A stretch of DNA of 64,000 nucleotides from Nostoc calcicola FACHB-3891 (lineage in GTDB: Bacteria; Cyanobacteriota; Cyanobacteriia; Cyanobacteriales; Nostocaceae): NCBI RefSeq assembly GCF_014697355.1, contig NZ_JACJRQ010000034.1, positions 1 through 64,000 on the forward strand, written 5' to 3'. The position numbers and the translations under genes are program-made. Positions 26,493 to 35,741 of this stretch are shown here, piece after piece (the stretch's first letter is position 1; the number at the start of each line of letters is the position of its first letter). Below the pieces are notes generated by a model. It was not told the DNA's origin, ran no database searches, and saw only the letters and a program-made list of their open reading frames with translations.

Positions 26493-28610
26493 ATGGTGGT
26501 GTTAATGAGGATTGATATTTTACTCAAGATTTACAGAAGGAAATCAATACGCGTTTTACCCTTAATACTCAGTTTGATACTGGTTTTGTTCGTGGGTAGC
26601 CAGACTATAGCTGTACCAACAAAATCTACAGAGATATTATGGGATACTTATGGTATTCCGCATATTTACGGAAAAGACGATCGGAGTGCATTTTATGCCT
26701 TTGGTTGGGCACAAATGCAAAGTCATGGAGATTTGCTTTTGCGTCTTTACGGCCAAGCACGGGGACGCGCAGCTGAATACTGGGGAGAGGAATATCTAGA
26801 GTCAGATCGTTGGGTACTGTCTATGGGAGTACCGGAACGCGCTCGTGATTGGTACAAGGCACAGAATCCAAGTTTTCGTAGTTATCTGGATGCTTTTGCT
26901 GCTGGGATCAATGCTTATGCTGACCAAAATCCTCAGTTGATTGACGATCGCTTTGAGGCAGTCTTACCAGTCAAAGCAGAAGATGTGATGGCTCACTTAC
27001 ATCGGGTACTCAATTTCACCCTTGTGGTCGATCCGGAGTTAGTATTCGACCTGGGTAAAAAAAAGTTGCAACCAGGATCTAATGGTTGGGCGATCGCACC
27101 AACTCATTCTGCCGATGGGAACGCCATGTTACTAGCCAATCCGCATCTACCTTGGTCAGATTTATTTTTGTGGTACGAAGCTCAAATCGCGGCACCGGGA
27201 ATTGATGCTTACGGAGCGACACTTGTGGGTATTCCCGTATTGGCGATCGCTTTTAACAACAATTTGGGTTGGACTCACACCGTTAACACCTATGACGGGT
27301 GGGATTTGTATGAACTCGCGCTGGTAGATAATGGCTACCGCTTTGATGGCAAAGTTCGCAAATTCCTTGCCAAAACTCTGTCGTTGAAGGTGAAGCAGAA
27401 AGATGGTTCTTTACAAGAGCAACGATTACTAGTCAAGAGTTCCATCCACGGGCCTGTGGTCATCGAGAAGAATGGTAGAGCTTTAGCACTGAGAGTTGCC
27501 GGTCTTGACCGACCAGGTGTACTCCAACAGTGGTGGGACATGGCACGAGCAAAAAACCTCAACCAATTTGAAAACGCACTCAAGCGCTTGCAACTATCGA
27601 TGTTTACGGTGATGTATGCCGATAGAGAAGGACATATTATGCACCTATTCAACGGTCAAGTTCCAGTACGTCAAGAAGGAGATTTTGCATATTGGCAAGG
27701 CGTGATTCCTGGCGATACATCTAAAACTTTATGGACAAAAATCCATCCATACCAAGATTTACCCCGCATAGTCGATCCTAAAAGTGGTTGGTTGCAAAAT
27801 GCTAACGATCCACCTTGGACAACGACCTTTCCAGCCGCTATTAAAGCAGATGATTACCCGCCTTACATGGCACCTCGTTTCATGGATTTCCGCTCACAAC
27901 GTTCTGTGAGAATGTTGGCTGAGGATGACAAAATCTCTTTTGATGAAATGATTGCATACAAGCACTCGACCCGTATGGAAATGGGCGATCGCCTGTTGGA
28001 TGATTTAATTCCTGCTGCCCGCAAGTACGGCCAGGACTTGGGACAAAAAGCAGCTAATGTTCTGGAAACCTGGGATCGGCAAGCCAATGCAGATAGTCGA
28101 GGAGCAGTACTATTTGCCTTTTGGGTTCAACAGCTCGACTTAGATAAGACATTTAGTCAACCTTGGAGTGAAAAATCTCCACGCACTACACCCGATGGTT
28201 TAGCCGATCCCCAAAGTGCAGTTGCAACACTCGAAGCTGTAGCAGCACAAATAGAAAAGACGTATGGAACTATTGATGTGGCATGGGGAGATGTTTTTCG
28301 CCTACGCTATGGCAATACGGATTTACCTGGCAATGGTGGTCCAGATCCTCTTGGCATTTTCCGAAACCTCTATTTCTCACCCCAGTCAAATGGAAAGTTT
28401 GAATCCGTAGCTGGCGATTCCTATGTTGCGGCCATTGAATTTTCTAACCCTGTACGAGCAATGGCACTCACCAGCTACGGCAATGCAACTCAGCCGGGAT
28501 CGCCCCACATTGGCGACCAGTTAAACATGTTCGCTAAGAAAAAATTGCGTCCTGTGTGGCGCGATCGCGACCATATCCTTGCTCATCTGGAAGCACGAAA
28601 AGTCTTCTAG
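26493..28610 (+). CDS. Penicillin/acyl-homoserine-lactone acylase family Ntn-hydrolase (PvdQ/AiiC-like)
   Basis: This 705-residue secreted precursor has an N-terminal membrane/signal segment (about 19-40, VLPLILSLILVLFVGS). Residues about 45-195 form the alpha chain. Autocleavage is expected just before Ser196 in PGSNGWAIAP, the nucleophile that opens the beta chain. Further landmarks are ANPHLPW, GIPVLAIAFNNNLGWTHTVN and FNGQVPVR. Relatives include PvdQ, which removes the fatty acid from pyoverdine precursors, and AiiC of Anabaena PCC 7120, which cleaves long-chain acyl-homoserine lactones. Beside a fatty-acid-primed synthetase, periplasmic deacylation of the siderophore precursor is an attractive role, but quorum quenching is equally possible. 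ATG codons at 26493 and 26505 are both usable. A hairpin terminator follows. Confidence 0.88.
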   Translation: MVVLMRIDILLKIYRRKSIRVLPLILSLILVLFVGSQTIAVPTKSTEILWDTYGIPHIYGKDDRSAFYAFGWAQMQSHGDLLLRLYGQARGRAAEYWGEEYLESDRWVLSMGVPERARDWYKAQNPSFRSYLDAFAAGINAYADQNPQLIDDRFEAVLPVKAEDVMAHLHRVLNFTLVVDPELVFDLGKKKLQPGSNGWAIAPTHSADGNAMLLANPHLPWSDLFLWYEAQIAAPGIDAYGATLVGIPVLAIAFNNNLGWTHTVNTYDGWDLYELALVDNGYRFDGKVRKFLAKTLSLKVKQKDGSLQEQRLLVKSSIHGPVVIEKNGRALALRVAGLDRPGVLQQWWDMARAKNLNQFENALKRLQLSMFTVMYADREGHIMHLFNGQVPVRQEGDFAYWQGVIPGDTSKTLWTKIHPYQDLPRIVDPKSGWLQNANDPPWTTTFPAAIKADDYPPYMAPRFMDFRSQRSVRMLAEDDKISFDEMIAYKHSTRMEMGDRLLDDLIPAARKYGQDLGQKAANVLETWDRQANADSRGAVLFAFWVQQLDLDKTFSQPWSEKSPRTTPDGLADPQSAVATLEAVAAQIEKTYGTIDVAWGDVFRLRYGNTDLPGNGGPDPLGIFRNLYFSPQSNGKFESVAGDSYVAAIEFSNPVRAMALTSYGNATQPGSPHIGDQLNMFAKKKLRPVWRDRDHILAHLEARKVF

Positions 28611-28626
28611 TATTCTTTGAGATCCT

Positions 28627-28654
28627 CCTCACGCCTTTAGGCATGAGGATTTTT
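28627..28654 (+). terminator. Hairpin with T-run after the acylase gene (IS605-end-like)
   Basis: CCTCACGCC-TTTA-GGCATGAGG forms a 9-bp stem with one mismatch and is followed by ATTTTTGC, fitting a Rho-independent terminator 16 bases after the acylase stop. The same kind of hairpin is also found at IS200/IS605 element ends. Confidence 0.6.
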
Positions 28655-28709
28655 GCTTCGCGGGGATTCCAATAAATTTACCCTCACCAGGCATCGTAAA
28701 TCGCTACAA

Positions 28710-29537
28710 CTAGATCTTACGCAGTACAACGTACATACTGACAGTTGTGTAATCTTCCAGACCGGGAACTTTACTCAAAAGGCGGAGCAATGGCATAAGC
28801 TTGGAAGCGTCTTGAAGAGCATTTACGGTTTCGCTAACGATTTCAAATCCTGCTTTTTCAAAAGCTTGCAGGAAGTCGCGGCGCTTGAGTTTATTGAATC
28901 CAAGGTCATAGATTGAATGACACTCAACTCCTGGATGTTGTCTATTATAAGCAGCTACAACACCCGCATCGCCAAGAACCAGATGCGCCCACGGTAACCT
29001 GAAGGGCTTTCCAATTGCATGGTATCCGTGGTCGCCAAAGGGGCTGTAGTAGAGTGGACTAAAACCAGTTATCAGTAAACCACCTTTACGCAGAACCCGT
29101 CTGACTGAGAGAAGAAGTTGATCTAGGTTCATAATGTGTTCAAAAGTGTCTTTGGAAATTACGACATCGATCTCGTCCTCAAGTTCGATCTCGTTAATAT
29201 CTAAATGATGAAACTCTATTTTGTTGGCGATATCAGGAAAGCGTTCCGCTACGATACGACGAGCAAATTCGATGCGCCTACTAATGAGGTCAAGACCAAT
29301 CACCCGCCGCGCTCCCAAAATAGCTGCATTGATAGACAGTGCGCCATGTCCACAGCCAATTTCAAGAACGGCTTTTTCGGAAAAGTCTGGCGGTCCACCG
29401 AGACGACGCCAGTACTTCTGTGAATCCAGAACTTGGGACTCGAAGTATTTAATGGATACCGCCTCATCTTCTACGGCAAAGTTATTTTCATTAAATTTGT
29501 AGGCTAGCGAATCTCTAAAAGTTTCCTTCTTCATCAA
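28710..29537 (-). CDS. Class I SAM-dependent methyltransferase
   Basis: This 275-residue soluble enzyme shows motif I VLEIGCGHGALSI near residue 60, the acidic end of strand 2 (VIGLDLISRR), motif II (DVVISKDTFEHI) and motif III (LRKGGLLITGF). This is the general UbiE/methyltransferase_11 pattern, and the acceptor substrate cannot be told from sequence. Two start codons are adjacent (MM). The gene is convergent with the acylase and divergent from the selenium-binding-protein gene, and stands alone between two strong hairpins at 28627-28654 and 29585-29605. It could methylate a small metabolite or polysaccharide; a link to the siderophore locus is unproven. Confidence 0.8.
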   Translation of the reverse strand: MMKKETFRDSLAYKFNENNFAVEDEAVSIKYFESQVLDSQKYWRRLGGPPDFSEKAVLEIGCGHGALSINAAILGARRVIGLDLISRRIEFARRIVAERFPDIANKIEFHHLDINEIELEDEIDVVISKDTFEHIMNLDQLLLSVRRVLRKGGLLITGFSPLYYSPFGDHGYHAIGKPFRLPWAHLVLGDAGVVAAYNRQHPGVECHSIYDLGFNKLKRRDFLQAFEKAGFEIVSETVNALQDASKLMPLLRLLSKVPGLEDYTTVSMYVVLRKI

Positions 29538-29584
29538 CTGACTTCCAAATCAACAGCGTTTAACTATAAAGGTTTTGACATACT

Positions 29585-29605
29585 CCCTGCCCTACAAGGG
29601 CAGGG
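29585..29605. repeat. Perfect 8-bp hairpin, IS200/IS605-end-like
   Basis: CCCTGCCC-TACAA-GGGCAGGG is flanked by TTTTGACATACT and ATTCTAGGCTC. From memory, hairpins in this context (GACATACTCCC...GGGATTCT) mark ends of IS200/IS605-type elements in cyanobacteria. No TnpA or TnpB gene is nearby. Confidence 0.6.
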
Positions 29606-29744
29606 ATTCTAGGCTCAAACAGCAATTGCAGTTTCGCACTGTCTTACATCGCCTAACCCAACAGGTAATGCTACAAACTATACTCCTTATCAAAGGTTGT
29701 TGTAAACTTGTTGTAATTTTCCAAAGCCTGTGAGGTCTAATACC

Positions 29745-31097
29745 ATGACTCATGCTTGCTGCGGTCCTGGCTACGCTTCTCCAGAAGCAGCCACCAACGG
29801 TGAAAGAGAAAAGGTACTTTATGCGATCGCCCTTTATACTGGTACTGATATCGAAGAACCAGATTATCTCGCCACCGTAGACGTTGACCCGAATTCCCCC
29901 ACTTATTCCCAAGTGATTCATCGTCTGCCTATGCCTTACATTGGCGATGAATTACATCACTTTGGCTGGAATGCTTGTAGTTCTTGTCACGGCGACGCTA
30001 GTAAATCGCGTAGATTTACGGTGATACCTGGGCAACGTTCTAGCCGCATCTATATTGTTGATACCGCAGATACCAAAGCGCCAAAACTGCATAAGGTCAT
30101 TGAACCACAAGAAATTCAGGAAAAAACTAATTTAACTGCCCCGCACACAGTACACTGCCTAGCAGATGGTCATGTGATGATTTCTATGCTCGGCGACAGT
30201 GAGGGAAATGGCCCTGGTGGCTTTTTGTTACTGGATGAAAATTTTGATATTGCTGGACGTTGGGAACGCCAAGCCGATGGTATGCGGTTTAACTATGACT
30301 TTTGGTATCAACCCCGTCATAACGTCATGGTGAGTAGTGAGTGGGGCGCACCCAAAACTTATTATCCTGGTTTTGACCTCAACGATGTAGCAGCCGACAA
30401 CTATGGTCATCATATATATTTCTGGGATTGGTCAACACGGGAAATTATCCAAAGTTTTGACTTAGGACAAGAAGGATTAATTCCCTTAGAATTGCGCTTT
30501 CACCATAACCCCGACAGCACTCATGGGTTTGTCGCCGCAGCACTCAGTAGTAATGTTTGGCATTGGCACAAACCTAATGATCATTGGGAAATAGAGAAAG
30601 TAATTGATATACCTTCACAAGAACTGGAAGGTTGGCCGATACCAGTGCCATCGTTGATTACTGATATCTTGATTTCAATGTGCGATCGCTATATTTACTT
30701 TTCCAATTGGCTGCATGGAGATATCCGCCAATATGATATCAGTGACCCAGCCCATCCTCAACTTACTGGTCAAGTTTGGTGTGGTGGTTTGTTAGGTAAT
30801 GGTGGTGAAGTTCAAGGTCATAAATTAGCTGGCGGCCCCCAAATGCTACAGCTGAGTCTGGATGGTAAACGGCTTTATGTGACGAATTCCCTATTTAGCA
30901 GTTGGGACAATCAGTTTTATCCTGATTTATCTAAAACCGGCTCATATTTATTACAGATTGACTGCGACACTGAAAATGGTGGACTAAAAATCAACGAAGA
31001 CTTCTACGTTGATTTTGGGAAGGAACCAGCAGGCCCTTCTCGCGCTCACGAGATGCGCTATCCTGGCGGTGATTGCACTTCAGATATTTGGATCTAA
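29745..31097 (+). CDS. Selenium-binding protein 56 family / methanethiol oxidase homologue
   Basis: This protein of about 450 residues matches the SBP56 family along its length. It opens with MTHACCGPGYASPEAA, then GWNACSSCHGD (the conserved Cys pair site), HTVHCLADGHVMISMLGD, LPLELRFHHNPDSTHGFV, YFSNWLHGDIRQYDI and the terminal GGDCTSDIWI. The histidines in HTVH, FHH and the C-terminal AHEMRYPGGD likely bind metal; bacterial and human members oxidise methanethiol to formaldehyde, sulfide and peroxide. The frame extends five codons upstream to a GTG, but ATG at 29745 is preferred because GAGG lies about 10 bases before it and the family starts at MTHACCGPGYA. It is monocistronic, ending in a strong palindrome. 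A sulfur role would agree with the sulfur genes from 34 kb. Confidence 0.93.
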   Translation: MTHACCGPGYASPEAATNGEREKVLYAIALYTGTDIEEPDYLATVDVDPNSPTYSQVIHRLPMPYIGDELHHFGWNACSSCHGDASKSRRFTVIPGQRSSRIYIVDTADTKAPKLHKVIEPQEIQEKTNLTAPHTVHCLADGHVMISMLGDSEGNGPGGFLLLDENFDIAGRWERQADGMRFNYDFWYQPRHNVMVSSEWGAPKTYYPGFDLNDVAADNYGHHIYFWDWSTREIIQSFDLGQEGLIPLELRFHHNPDSTHGFVAAALSSNVWHWHKPNDHWEIEKVIDIPSQELEGWPIPVPSLITDILISMCDRYIYFSNWLHGDIRQYDISDPAHPQLTGQVWCGGLLGNGGEVQGHKLAGGPQMLQLSLDGKRLYVTNSLFSSWDNQFYPDLSKTGSYLLQIDCDTENGGLKINEDFYVDFGKEPAGPSRAHEMRYPGGDCTSDIWI

Positions 31098-31131
31098 TCT
31101 CATTTCACGAAATACCTGATACACATAGATA

Positions 31132-31161
31132 TGTAGGGGCGTACAGCTGTACGCCCCTACA
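31132..31161. terminator. 30-bp perfect palindrome between convergent genes
   Basis: TGTAGGGGCGTACAG is followed directly by its own reverse complement, with no loop spacer. Lying between the convergent SBP56 and aldo/keto reductase genes, it may work as a bidirectional terminator. GTAGGGGCG...CGCCCCTAC palindromes are also dispersed repeats in cyanobacterial genomes. No T-run follows. Confidence 0.65.
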
Positions 31162-31318
31162 GTCGATTTGTGTGTTGCGAAGATTTTTGGAAATGGCTTA
31201 CCGAGAGACACGGGGACACGGTGAGTTTTGAATAGTAAGTGATTATCCCAACTTGACATCACAAGGAGTCATAAAAATTTCTTTTCCCCACCCCCTACTC
31301 CCCAATCCAGCGATTTAC

Positions 31319-32323
31319 CTACACGCGATTCCCTGCCGGATACTGATGCCCTAAGATGGTATGGGGTGTGTAGGGTTCTTCCAAGTATTTGCGTTCTTCA
31401 TCTGAAAGCTGCAAATCCACAGCCTCAACTGCTTCTTTGAGATGTTCTATCTTACTAGCGCCAACAATTGGGGCTGTCACACCCGGTTGATGCAATAACC
31501 AAGCTAGGGCTATTTGTGTTGGTTTTACACCATGTTTTTCTGCTAACTCGACGACGCGATCGACTATTTGAAAATCTGAATCTTGATAGTAGAGTTTGTG
31601 GGCAAATTCGTCGGTTTTCGCCCGCAGAGTTTGACCGTAGTCTTCTTTGCTGCGATTACCAGCCAAAAAGCCCCGCGCTAAGGGACTCCAGGGAATAATT
31701 CCAATTCCTTGGTCTAAAGATAGAGGTATGATTTCTCTTTCTTCTTCTCTGTATACTAGGTTGTAGTGGTTTTGTATGGATACGAAGCGATTCCAACCGT
31801 GTTGGTCAGCGAGGAAAAGGGCTTTGGCAAACTGCCATGCGTAAACACTCGATATACCCAGGTAACGAACTTTACCTATTTTTACTAAGTCGTGCAGCGC
31901 TTCTAGGGTTTCTTCAATTGGTGTTTCGTAGTCCCAACGGTGGATCTGGTACAAATCCACATAATCGGTCTGTAGCCGCCGCAATGAAGCGTCAATGCTA
32001 TCAAAAATATGTTTCCGAGATAGTCCGCGATCGTTGGGACCATCACCGACTTTGCCGTGAACTTTGGTAGCAATTACAACTTGATCTCTTTTGGCAAAGT
32101 CTTTTAATGCTCGTCCCAGGATTTCTTCGCTCACACCTAAGGAATAAACATCGGCGGTGTCAAAGAAGTTAATCCCTAATTCCAAAGCCAGCTTGATAAA
32201 AGGGCGACTTTCTTCTTCTTCTAATACCCATTCTCGCAATTTGCGATCGCCATAAGTCATGGTACCCAGAGCAATGCGCGATACTTTCAGTCCACTTTTT
32301 CCGAGATTTACGTATGTGGTCAT
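31319..32323 (-). CDS. Aldo/keto reductase
   Basis: This 334-residue NADPH-dependent oxidoreductase of the AKR fold has the catalytic tetrad: Asp in FFDTADVY, Tyr in the same segment, Lys in VVIATKVHG and His in YQIHRWD. The C-terminal GASKIEHLKEAVEAV segment binds the cofactor phosphate. It resembles the YajO/Gpr (AKR11-14) type that reduces aldehydes. Its start codon overlaps the stop of the TPR gene by four bases (ATGA), so the two are translated together. The substrate is unknown. Confidence 0.9.
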   Translation of the reverse strand: MTTYVNLGKSGLKVSRIALGTMTYGDRKLREWVLEEEESRPFIKLALELGINFFDTADVYSLGVSEEILGRALKDFAKRDQVVIATKVHGKVGDGPNDRGLSRKHIFDSIDASLRRLQTDYVDLYQIHRWDYETPIEETLEALHDLVKIGKVRYLGISSVYAWQFAKALFLADQHGWNRFVSIQNHYNLVYREEEREIIPLSLDQGIGIIPWSPLARGFLAGNRSKEDYGQTLRAKTDEFAHKLYYQDSDFQIVDRVVELAEKHGVKPTQIALAWLLHQPGVTAPIVGASKIEHLKEAVEAVDLQLSDEERKYLEEPYTPHTILGHQYPAGNRV

Positions 32324-33717
32324 ACTGTTTGCTCTACTTTTTGATAATGTTGTGATAGTTCTAAAGCCAGTTGGGAAGCTTGATGTGCTTCATCGGTGCG
32401 TCCTAGTTGACTGTAGGTGTTAGCTAATTCCCGCTGAATTACTGGAATTTTGTTGCGGGCAGCTTGGCGTTTTTCCAGAACATTCAAGGCTTTGTGATAC
32501 TGCCTTTGGCGTATCAAAGCATCAAGATAAATTTGCTCAAATAAGTCTCGTTGAGCATGAGATCCACCCGTGGATTGTAACTCTGGTAATACCGGCTCTA
32601 ATTGAGCGATCGCTTTGTTCCAATCTCCACGAGCATGAGCTATCATCCCCTTAGCCGCAGGTACTCCGATCTCTGCCCAAGTACGTCTAGCGTAGGGTAA
32701 TACTTTTTCGGCATGACGTTGCATACTCTCTAACATTTCACCCGCCCAGTCTTCTTTACCACCCCGCACCAGTGCATAAATGTATTGCAAATCCAAAAAT
32801 GCCAGGATGTGTTCTTGTAGCCGTGGTTGCAAATAACCAGCAAGTTCTTGCCAACGCGAACCCACATCGACACCGCGTAACTCCAGCCTTAGCAACAGAG
32901 CGATCGCATTGATCTGCTCGCGCCCACTGTCTTTTTTGGCACGTCCCCAGATGCGGGTGTCATATATTTCCAGTACCTTGGCGAAATTTTCAATATCCAG
33001 GTAGTAAAGGGATGTGTGCCACCAAAGATGTCCATAAAAAGCCGAGCTGCCAGATTCCCAAGTATCACTGAGACTTTCCATTAAGCTAATCCCTTCTTCT
33101 AGCCGTCCTGAGGTTTCTAACACATGAGCAATGGCGTGGTGTGCCCAACGATTATCTCGTTTCAAGGCGATCGCAAGTCTGGCATATGTTTCTGCTTCTG
33201 GTATCCTATGGCACTCTTCTAGCCCAAATGCCAGCATCCCGTAGATATAGGGGTTGTCTTGATTGGCAGCGAAAACTTTTTCGGCAATCCGCAGCAGCCC
33301 CTGACTGTTACCGGAATTTCTATAGTGATATTGGGCTACATGCACTGAGGCTAAATCGCGGGGATAGCTATCAGTAATCGCTTCATGATGAGCGATCGCT
33401 TGCTGGATATCGCGGTTTGCCCAAGCTTCTATTGCTGCAACATAAAGTTGTTCCCGCTCATTGGCTCTTTTGAGGTTTGCTTTAGCCACATTCAGATAAG
33501 ATGCTGCCTGGGTTAAGCCAAGAGAGCCACCTGCAAACAAGTAAAATGCGGCAACTTGAGCATTGGCGATCGCACAAGCTGGATCTGCCTCAATTGCTTT
33601 GAAAATAACTTGAGCATCGTTGCCAACGCTGAATAATTGATCTGCAAAGCTATTGATGGCATCAACCGCAACTGACGAATCGGTAGTAATTTCCAGTCCA
33701 AATGAATCTTTGACCAT
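32320..33717 (-). CDS. Tetratricopeptide-repeat protein (TTC38-like)
   Basis: This 465-residue all-helical protein has TPR-like units, including ACAIANAQVAAFYLFAG, RDLASVHVAQYHYRNSG, PYIYGMLAFGLEECHRIPEAETYARLAIAL and RWAHHAIAHVLETSGRLEEG. The HHAIAHVLE...FYGHLWWHTSLYYL stretch matches the TTC38 family. No signal peptide or membrane span is visible, so it should be cytoplasmic. It overlaps the aldo/keto reductase by four bases. The TPR protein may bind a partner or regulate it; its role is unknown. Confidence 0.8.
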   Translation of the reverse strand: MVKDSFGLEITTDSSVAVDAINSFADQLFSVGNDAQVIFKAIEADPACAIANAQVAAFYLFAGGSLGLTQAASYLNVAKANLKRANEREQLYVAAIEAWANRDIQQAIAHHEAITDSYPRDLASVHVAQYHYRNSGNSQGLLRIAEKVFAANQDNPYIYGMLAFGLEECHRIPEAETYARLAIALKRDNRWAHHAIAHVLETSGRLEEGISLMESLSDTWESGSSAFYGHLWWHTSLYYLDIENFAKVLEIYDTRIWGRAKKDSGREQINAIALLLRLELRGVDVGSRWQELAGYLQPRLQEHILAFLDLQYIYALVRGGKEDWAGEMLESMQRHAEKVLPYARRTWAEIGVPAAKGMIAHARGDWNKAIAQLEPVLPELQSTGGSHAQRDLFEQIYLDALIRQRQYHKALNVLEKRQAARNKIPVIQRELANTYSQLGRTDEAHQASQLALELSQHYQKVEQTV

Positions 33718-34416
33718 TGGTTTTCCCAGAGCATTGCACAGCTACAAGGGTTACTTTGCAAAAGCTAAGTTATAAACTACTGTATATCAATCAGGTAACC
33801 GTATTTAGATCTTAAATTAAGAATTTCCGATAAACAATGCTGTTATGGCGATCGCTTTTCTTGGAAGCAAGTACAGGTTTGCATAAAATTGTGGCGAATT
33901 GAGGGTTGAAGTTCAAGTGTATACCCACAGGTAGCTGTGCTACTCTGCCCTATAGTTTAATTACTTAAAAATTGCTGTCATTGGGCAAAGGCTTGGAATA
34001 ATGATGCCACCAGATTTTTAAAAGGGAACAGGGAACAGGCAATAGGGAATAGGGAAATCCCCATACTTCAAAGTAGGGGATTTGTACAAGGACGCATTTT
34101 TTCTTGCACTACGTGTCCCCTTAAAAAATATGTTTCTTCTTTTCATAAATAAATTTAGTTGCTCTGAACCCAGTATTCGGGCAGGTTTTTTCACTATTCC
34201 CTATTCCCTATTCCCTATTCCCTGCCCGAAGGGCTTGATAACTCAGTTCTAAGGCTCTTGTTGTGGCGGCGTTAAGCTTCTTTGTATGCGTAATCAATAT
34301 ACAACTTGTTTAAATTTAGGTTAACAAATGGTTATGTAATTTTGCTAACTATCTTATAATACCTCTAAACTACAGTAAATCTCTCGGTTTACCGAATTTA
34401 ACAGAGGAGGGAAATT
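33718..34416. other. Intergenic region upstream of the sulfate-binding protein gene
   Basis: These 699 bases contain no convincing gene. Repeats of TTCCCTA/TAGGGAA flank the middle (34023-34060 and about 34193-34226), in opposite orientation. A TATAAT box at 34355-34360 is a plausible -10 for the downstream gene. A strong ribosome binding site (GAGGAGG, 34404-34410) precedes a TTG start. Confidence 0.6.
34023..34226. repeat. Inverted heptamer-repeat pair (GGGAATA / TATTCCC)
   Basis: GGGAACAGGGAACAGGCAAT and further TAGGGAA units at 34023-34056 face four TATTCCC units at about 34194-34225, forming a large potential hairpin with a 140-base interior. Similar heptamer tracts are seen elsewhere in Nostocales intergenic DNA. 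Confidence 0.7.
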
Positions 34417-35556
34417 TTGACAAACAAGCGGCAGCATACTTGGAAGTTAAACAGATATATCACTAAACAAGTTGACACTCGTACTGTTAAAACTTGGCAA
34501 GCTATAAGAAACTGGGGGTTTATATCTCTATTTTTGGTGGGAATAAGCTTAAGTGTAGTGATGAGTGCTTGTTCTTCGGCTAATGTTGATAAAACTGGTA
34601 ATACTATTGCCAATTCAGATCGTGATGTCAACCTAACGTTTGTTTCTTATTCAGTTACAAAGGCTGCATACGAGCAGATTATTCCGCAATTTAGAGAAAA
34701 ATGGAAAAAAGAACATAACCAAAATCTGACTTTTACCGAAAGTTATGATGGGTCTGGTTCTCAAACCTTAAATGTGATTGATGGTTTAGAGGCTGATGTG
34801 GTACACCTGTCACTGGCCCTTGACGTTGACAAACTAGTTCAAACGGGTTTTATTCAACCGGGTTGGGAAAAAGAAGCACCCTTTAATGCAATTGTCACCC
34901 AATCCGTAGGTGCGATCGCCACTCGTGAGGGTAATCCCAAAAATATTAAAACATGGACAGATTTGACAAGACCAGGAGTGAGTGTACTGACAGCTAACCC
35001 AAAAACATCTGGTGGTGCGCGATGGAACTTCTTAAGTTTATGGGGTTATGTGACAAAAACTGGCCAGGATGAGAAGCAAGCATTAGATTTTACTTCCAAA
35101 GTTTATAAAAATGTACCTGTGCTGCCCAAAACTGCTCGTAATGTCAGCGAATTGTTCTTTAAACAAGGTCAAGGGGATGCTTTACTCAACTATGAAAATG
35201 AAATGATTTTATCAAAACAAAAAGGCGAAAAGTTTTCATATGTTGTCCCTGATGTCAATATATCTATTGAGAATCCAATTGCTGTAGTGGATAAGAACGT
35301 CGAGCAACACGGGACTCGGAAAGTTGCAGAAGCATTTGTTCAATATCTCTATACCCCAGAGGTACAAAGAGAATTTGCCAAAATAGGATTTCGCCCTGTA
35401 AATACCAAAATTGCAAAAGAACTGAGTAGCAATTTTCCGAAAGTTAAAACTCTGTTTAAAGTTGAAGATTTAGGAGGATGGAAAAATATTCAACAGAGAT
35501 TTTTTAATGAAGGTGCTATTTTTGACCAAATCCAAGCTCAAAACTCTTCAAAATAA
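34417..35556 (+). CDS. sbpA: Sulfate ABC transporter substrate-binding protein
   Basis: This 379-residue lipoprotein has a basic N-terminus, a hydrophobic segment (about 33-50) and a lipobox-like VVMSAC. The mature part is a sulfate/thiosulfate binding protein: VTKAAYEQIIPQFREKW, YDGSGSQTLNVIDGLEADVVHLSLALDVD, NPKTSGGARWNFLSLWGYV and QGDALLNYENEM, the regions that form the oxyanion pocket in Sbp. The initiator is TTG at 34417, chosen because GAGGAGG ends seven bases before it; no ATG occurs until after the lipobox region. The permease (cysT/cysW) and ATPase (cysA) genes are not adjacent, so it must serve a transporter encoded elsewhere. Confidence 0.93.
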   Translation: MTNKRQHTWKLNRYITKQVDTRTVKTWQAIRNWGFISLFLVGISLSVVMSACSSANVDKTGNTIANSDRDVNLTFVSYSVTKAAYEQIIPQFREKWKKEHNQNLTFTESYDGSGSQTLNVIDGLEADVVHLSLALDVDKLVQTGFIQPGWEKEAPFNAIVTQSVGAIATREGNPKNIKTWTDLTRPGVSVLTANPKTSGGARWNFLSLWGYVTKTGQDEKQALDFTSKVYKNVPVLPKTARNVSELFFKQGQGDALLNYENEMILSKQKGEKFSYVVPDVNISIENPIAVVDKNVEQHGTRKVAEAFVQYLYTPEVQREFAKIGFRPVNTKIAKELSSNFPKVKTLFKVEDLGGWKNIQQRFFNEGAIFDQIQAQNSSK

Positions 35557-35602
35557 ATAGGTGAAAATTTTTGAAAATTTTACACCTACGTGATTAGAAA
35601 TG

Positions 35603-35640
35603 TAGACCATAAGCCATATTAGAGAAAAGCTTATGGTCTA
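35603..35640. terminator. 12-bp perfect stem-loop after sbpA
   Basis: TAGACCATAAGC (35603-35614) pairs exactly with GCTTATGGTCTA (35629-35640) around a 14-base loop. It lies 47 bases after the sbpA stop. No U-run follows, so it may be an RNA-stabilising hairpin instead of a true terminator. Confidence 0.6.
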
Positions 35641-35741
35641 GAATCTTAGATAAATATTCAAGCAAAAATTACTATTTAAAGAGCTTGAGTTTAACTAGAT
35701 TAATTATCATGAAGAGAAAATTCATAATTGGAAGTAAAATT

